From the NCBI RefSeq assembly GCF_002479325.1, contig NZ_DLMO01000105.1:13429-22827 (forward strand): a stretch of DNA of 9,399 nt, in the 5' to 3' direction. The first letter of the stretch is position 1; every line of letters begins with the position of its first letter. The stretch comes from Brevundimonas sp. UBA7534 (GTDB taxonomy: Bacteria > Pseudomonadota > Alphaproteobacteria > Caulobacterales > Caulobacteraceae). Position numbers and translations under genes: made by a program. A model generated the notes under the pieces. The model saw only the letters and a list, made by a program, of their open reading frames with translations. It ran no database searches and had not been told where the DNA came from. Below, one piece after another: positions 7,540 through 9,399 of the stretch.

Positions 7540-8417
7540 CGCGTCGGCACCGGGGTGTCGCCGGAATAGTCGTAGAAGCCCCGTCCGCTCTTGCGACCCA
7601 GCCATCCCGCTTCGACGTATTTCACCAGCAGCGGACAGGGCCGGTATTTGCTGTCGGCCAGACCGTCATAGAGCACGTTCATGATCGCCAGCACCACGTC
7701 CAGGCCCATGAAGTCGGCCAGTTCCAGCGGTCCCATGGGGTGGTTGGCGCCCAACCGCAGCGCCTGGTCGATGGAGGCGACGTTCCCCACCCCTTCGTAC
7801 AGGGTGTAGATCGCCTCGTTCATCATCGGCACCAGGATGCGGTTGACGATGAAGGCCGGAAAGTCCTCGGCGTCGGTGGTGGTCTTGCCCAGGCTCTCGG
7901 CGAAGGCGACGGCGGCGGAATGGGTCTCGGCCGAGGTGGCGATGCCGCGGATGAAGTCGACCAGCTTCATCACCGGCGCCGGCTTCATGAAGTGCAAGCC
8001 GATGAACCGGTCCGGCCGGTCCGTCGAGGAGGCCAGGCGGGTGATCGAGATGGACGAGGTGTTGGTGGCCAAAAGGGCGTGCGGGGCCAGGTTCGGCACC
8101 ACCTCGGCATAGACCGCCTTCTTGACCGCCTCGTCCTCGACCGCCGCCTCGATGACCAGGTCCGCGCCCGTCACCGCCTCGGCGATGGTGTCGACGGTCG
8201 AGACGCGCGCCAGCGCCTCGTCGGCCTGGTCCTGGGTGGTCGCGCCGCGACCCACCCCGCGCGCCAGGCTGGCGGCGATGCGGCCCTGGGCCAGAGGAAG
8301 CTGCGCGGCGGCGACGTCGTAGAGCCGGACCGAATAGCCGCCCAGCGCCACGGCCTGGGCGATGCCTGCGCCCATCTGTCCGGCGCCCAGGACGGCGACT
8401 GTGGTGATCGTGCTCAT
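7536..8417 (-). CDS. 3-hydroxybutyryl-CoA dehydrogenase (3-hydroxyacyl-CoA dehydrogenase family)
   Basis: The product has 293 residues, typical of single-domain-pair enzymes (Hbd/PaaH type) that interconvert 3-hydroxybutyryl-CoA and acetoacetyl-CoA with NAD(P) in the cytoplasm, serving beta-oxidation, aromatic degradation or hydroxybutyrate metabolism. The Rossmann motif GAGQMG is at 11-16, with D34 (LYD) at the second strand end, which suggests NAD preference. Aligning with the human mitochondrial enzyme by a constant offset of 16, S121, H142 and N192 match the active-site Ser, His and Asn, but the catalytic Glu position is Asp154 (KLVDFIRG). The C-terminal domain is intact (NHPMGPLELADFMGLD at 225-240, GRKSGRGFYDY at 274-284). 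The ATG at 8417 is the only start, because an in-frame TAA lies at 8453-8451; no strong Shine-Dalgarno site is seen. No etfAB genes are nearby. Its stop overlaps the next start by 4 nt. hbd or paaH would be a guess, so the symbol is left empty. Confidence 0.94.
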   Translation of the reverse strand: MSTITTVAVLGAGQMGAGIAQAVALGGYSVRLYDVAAAQLPLAQGRIAASLARGVGRGATTQDQADEALARVSTVDTIAEAVTGADLVIEAAVEDEAVKKAVYAEVVPNLAPHALLATNTSSISITRLASSTDRPDRFIGLHFMKPAPVMKLVDFIRGIATSAETHSAAVAFAESLGKTTTDAEDFPAFIVNRILVPMMNEAIYTLYEGVGNVASIDQALRLGANHPMGPLELADFMGLDVVLAIMNVLYDGLADSKYRPCPLLVKYVEAGWLGRKSGRGFYDYSGDTPVPTR

Positions 8418-8447
8418 GAACCGCGGTCTGAAGTGGTCGGGGCCGGC

Positions 8448-8475
8448 ACCTTAGGAAGGTCGCGGCGCGGCGCAA
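8448..8475 (-). promoter_or_regulatory. Weak candidate promoter of the dehydrogenase-to-lipoprotein cluster
   Basis: On the minus strand, TTGCGCC (8475-8469) and CCTAAGGT (8455-8448) are 13 nt apart in the 104-nt gap between yggT and the dehydrogenase gene, about 30 nt before its ATG. The match to the alphaproteobacterial housekeeping pattern is partial. If it is not used, the five downstream genes would be read from the yggT promoter. Confidence 0.22.
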
Positions 8476-8521
8476 GGCCCCTTCGATACGGAATCGCCAG
8501 AATCCGCCGGCCCGTGTCGCC

Positions 8522-8827
8522 TCAGCCCAGCATGCCGATCAGGGCCGGCGCCGCCGCGCGGGTGAACAGCACGCTGGCGAACTGCAGCAGCAGGATGACC
8601 ACGATCGGCGACACGTCGATGCCGCCCAGCGAGGGGATGATGCGGCGGAACGGCTCCAGCAGAGGCCGCGTGATCTGGTCCAGGAAACTGCCGACCGAAT
8701 AGACGAAGCGGTTGCGGTAGTTGATCACGTCGAACGCGACCAGCCAGCTCAGGATCGCCTGGGCGATTATGAACCAGATCATCAGACTGATGACGGCGTT
8801 GACCAGCCAGACGATGGCGAAGCCCAT
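8522..8827 (-). CDS. YggT family membrane protein
   Basis: This is a small inner-membrane protein of 101 residues. The YggT family pattern is clear: a first hydrophobic region at 5-31 ending in QAILSWLV, then the conserved loop FLDQITRPLLEPFRRIIP (48-65) and GGIDVSPIVVILLLQF (68-83) starting the second hydrophobic region. The family is found widely in bacteria and chloroplasts (CCB3/YlmG); roles in cytochrome assembly, cell division or osmotic tolerance have been proposed, and no single function is settled. The ATG at 8827 has a good GGAGA Shine-Dalgarno site at 8838-8834 with 6 nt spacing, which fixes the start. The gene is followed by 104 nt without a gene before the dehydrogenase, and it diverges from the tRNA gene. 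Nothing in the window suggests a specific partner. Confidence 0.92.
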   Translation of the reverse strand: MGFAIVWLVNAVISLMIWFIIAQAILSWLVAFDVINYRNRFVYSVGSFLDQITRPLLEPFRRIIPSLGGIDVSPIVVILLLQFASVLFTRAAAPALIGMLG

Positions 8828-8854
8828 GACGTGTCTCCATTAGCGCGAACCCGG

Positions 8855-8884
8855 CTTCTAGACCGGCGGGGGCGCCGCCCGCAA
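8855..8884 (-). promoter_or_regulatory. Weak candidate promoter of yggT
   Basis: On the minus strand, TTGCGGG (8884-8878) and TCTAGAAG (8862-8855) are separated by 15 nt and lie about 30 nt before the yggT start. They partly resemble the TTGaCgS / GCTANAWC pattern of Caulobacter-type housekeeping promoters. Several positions mismatch, so this is tentative. Confidence 0.28.
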
Positions 8885-8925
8885 CGCCTGCGGACCCGCC
8901 TGCGCCGATTGCGCGCACAAGCCCG

Positions 8926-8955
8926 TTGACACCGCCCCCGCCGCCCGCCTATGTC
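8926..8955 (+). promoter_or_regulatory. Candidate housekeeping promoter of tRNA-Ala
   Basis: A perfect TTGACA is at 8926-8931. CCTATGTC at 8948-8955 resembles the Caulobacter-type -10 element GCTANAWC (6 of 8 positions, counting N). The spacing is close to the known range, and transcription would start about 25-30 nt before the mature tRNA, a normal leader length. The position fits the tRNA well; the promoter itself is a prediction. Confidence 0.6.
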
Positions 8956-8990
8956 GCGCCCTCGCCTGGGGCCCGATCCAGACTGGAACC

Positions 8991-9066
<76 letters not shown>

Positions 9067-9087
9067 AATCCTTGTTCCACAAGGGTT
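9067..9087 (+). terminator. Hairpin directly after tRNA-Ala, probable terminator
   Basis: AATCCTTGT (9067-9075) and ACAAGGGTT (9079-9087) form a 9-bp stem with one G-T pair around a 3-nt loop (TCC). The stem can be extended by A9066 with T9088. It sits immediately after the CCA end, where a tRNA terminator is expected. The T tract is short (9086-9088, then GG), so it may be a weak intrinsic terminator or a processing signal. Confidence 0.5.
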
Positions 9088-9088
9088 T

Positions 9089-9279
9089 GGTCGGAAACAG
9101 GCGAAAAAACTGACACCACGCTGCTACACACGGCCTCCAAGAGACCGTCGAAAAAGCGTTCCTCTACAGTTAGTTCACCGTCCCGAGGCTGTAGCACCAC
9201 CTCGTCGCACACACCGTCCAAACGGCCTCCCAGACCCTCTCCACGGTCACATAATGCTGGGCGGCGGCAATCGTCTGGC
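9089..9279. other. Gene-free stretch between tRNA-Ala and integrase, with shifted composition
   Basis: I find no convincing gene here on either strand. The first 90 bases are noticeably richer in A and T than the backbone, with two A-runs (GCGAAAAAACTG near 9100 and TCGAAAAAGCG near 9150). Plus frame 1 stays open throughout but has no ATG, GTG or TTG and no recognisable protein similarity before about 9280. Short repeats are listed separately. Position and composition fit the attachment-site region of an integrated element. Confidence 0.5.
9130..9236. repeat. Short imperfect direct repeat, 92 bp apart
   Basis: ACGGCCTCCAAGAGACC (9130-9146) and ACGGCCTCCCAGACC (9222-9236) share a 9-nt identical head and an AGACC tail with a 2-nt length difference. 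Between them, GAGGCTGTAGC (9185-9195) is an imperfect inverted match to GCTACACACGGCCTC (9123-9137). Short repeats next to an integrase gene can be arm-type binding sites, but at this length chance cannot be excluded. Confidence 0.35.
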
Positions 9280-9399
9280 CTGATCGTCCGGGGATCGACC
9301 TACTACCTTCGTCTTCGTGTCCCTCGACCGTTGGCCGGGATCATCGGCAAGACGCACGTCATGAAGTCTCTGGGCACGGGATATCGGGCGGATGCTGTC
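9280..9399 (+). CDS. Tyrosine recombinase (phage-type integrase), N-terminal fragment cut by the window end
   Basis: In plus frame 1 the 40 codons from 9280 read LIVRGSTYYLRLRVPRPLAG, then IIGKTHVMKSLGTGYRADAV to the last base. This is the N-terminal arm pattern of phage-type integrases with a DUF6538-like domain: RGxTYYxRxRVPxxL, then IGKxxxxxSLGTxxxxxA. The catalytic Arg-His-Arg-Tyr core would lie to the right and is not seen. Location supports the call: it follows tRNA-Ala in the same direction, as integrases of tRNA-borne islands usually do. The start is unresolved. The ATG at 9361 is internal to the conserved pattern, and no in-frame ATG, GTG or TTG exists back to the tRNA. The CTG at 9280 overlaps the TGA of a 9-codon ATG frame (9254-9283). 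A CTG start, a frameshift or a decayed gene are all possible. Family call fairly good, integrity unknown. Confidence 0.62.
   Translation, partial: MIVRGSTYYLRLRVPRPLAGIIGKTHVMKSLGTGYRADAV

Noticed and set aside
7540..7605. N-terminal extension of the 185-aa membrane protein to 7605
   Set aside because: It would overlap the dehydrogenase by 70 nt and adds sequence that is just another frame of that gene; the ATGA overlap at 7539 is the more natural start.
9361..9399. ATG at 9361 as the start of a gene at the right edge
   Set aside because: The in-frame residues before it (RGSTYYLRLRVP) belong to the same conserved integrase N-terminal pattern, so this Met is internal.

Overview
The window is high-GC DNA with dense, overlapping genes. 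CobT of the aerobic cobaltochelatase type, the NAD-binding 3-hydroxyacyl-CoA dehydrogenase, the CobT/phytase-like lipoprotein pairing, and a tRNA promoter resembling the Caulobacter housekeeping consensus all point to an alphaproteobacterium, plausibly Caulobacterales (Brevundimonas or Caulobacter-like). The genus is an inference from gene style and cannot be proven here.

Layout. (1) Positions 1-2825, plus strand: the 3' part of a GH15 alpha-glucosidase/trehalase-type gene, followed 42 nt later by otsA (trehalose-6-phosphate synthase). This looks like a trehalose / alpha-glucan operon whose start lies left of the window. (2) Positions 2829-8827, minus strand, converging on otsA with 3 nt between the stop codons. 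In transcription order: a yggT-family membrane protein, a 3-hydroxybutyryl-CoA dehydrogenase, a 185-aa membrane protein of unknown function, a DUF418 multi-pass membrane protein, cobT, and a phytase-like lipoprotein. The last five are packed with 4-nt ATGA overlaps or gaps of 22-40 nt and look like one transcription unit; yggT is set off by about 100 nt. (3) Positions 8828-9066: a divergent promoter region and a complete plus-strand tRNA-Ala(CGC) with encoded CCA, followed at once by a 9-10 bp hairpin. (4) Positions 9067-9399: base composition drops toward A-rich, a short direct repeat appears, and from about 9280 to the window end one frame reads as the N-terminus of a phage-type tyrosine recombinase. 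No ordinary start codon precedes it.

Most of the window is ordinary chromosomal backbone. The main item of interest is the right edge: a tRNA-Ala gene followed by an integrase pointing away from it is the classic left border of an integrative element or genomic island, and almost all of that element would lie beyond this window. Secondary points are an Asp in place of the usual catalytic Glu in the dehydrogenase, a cobT without an adjacent cobS, and an uncharacterised small membrane protein translationally coupled to the dehydrogenase.
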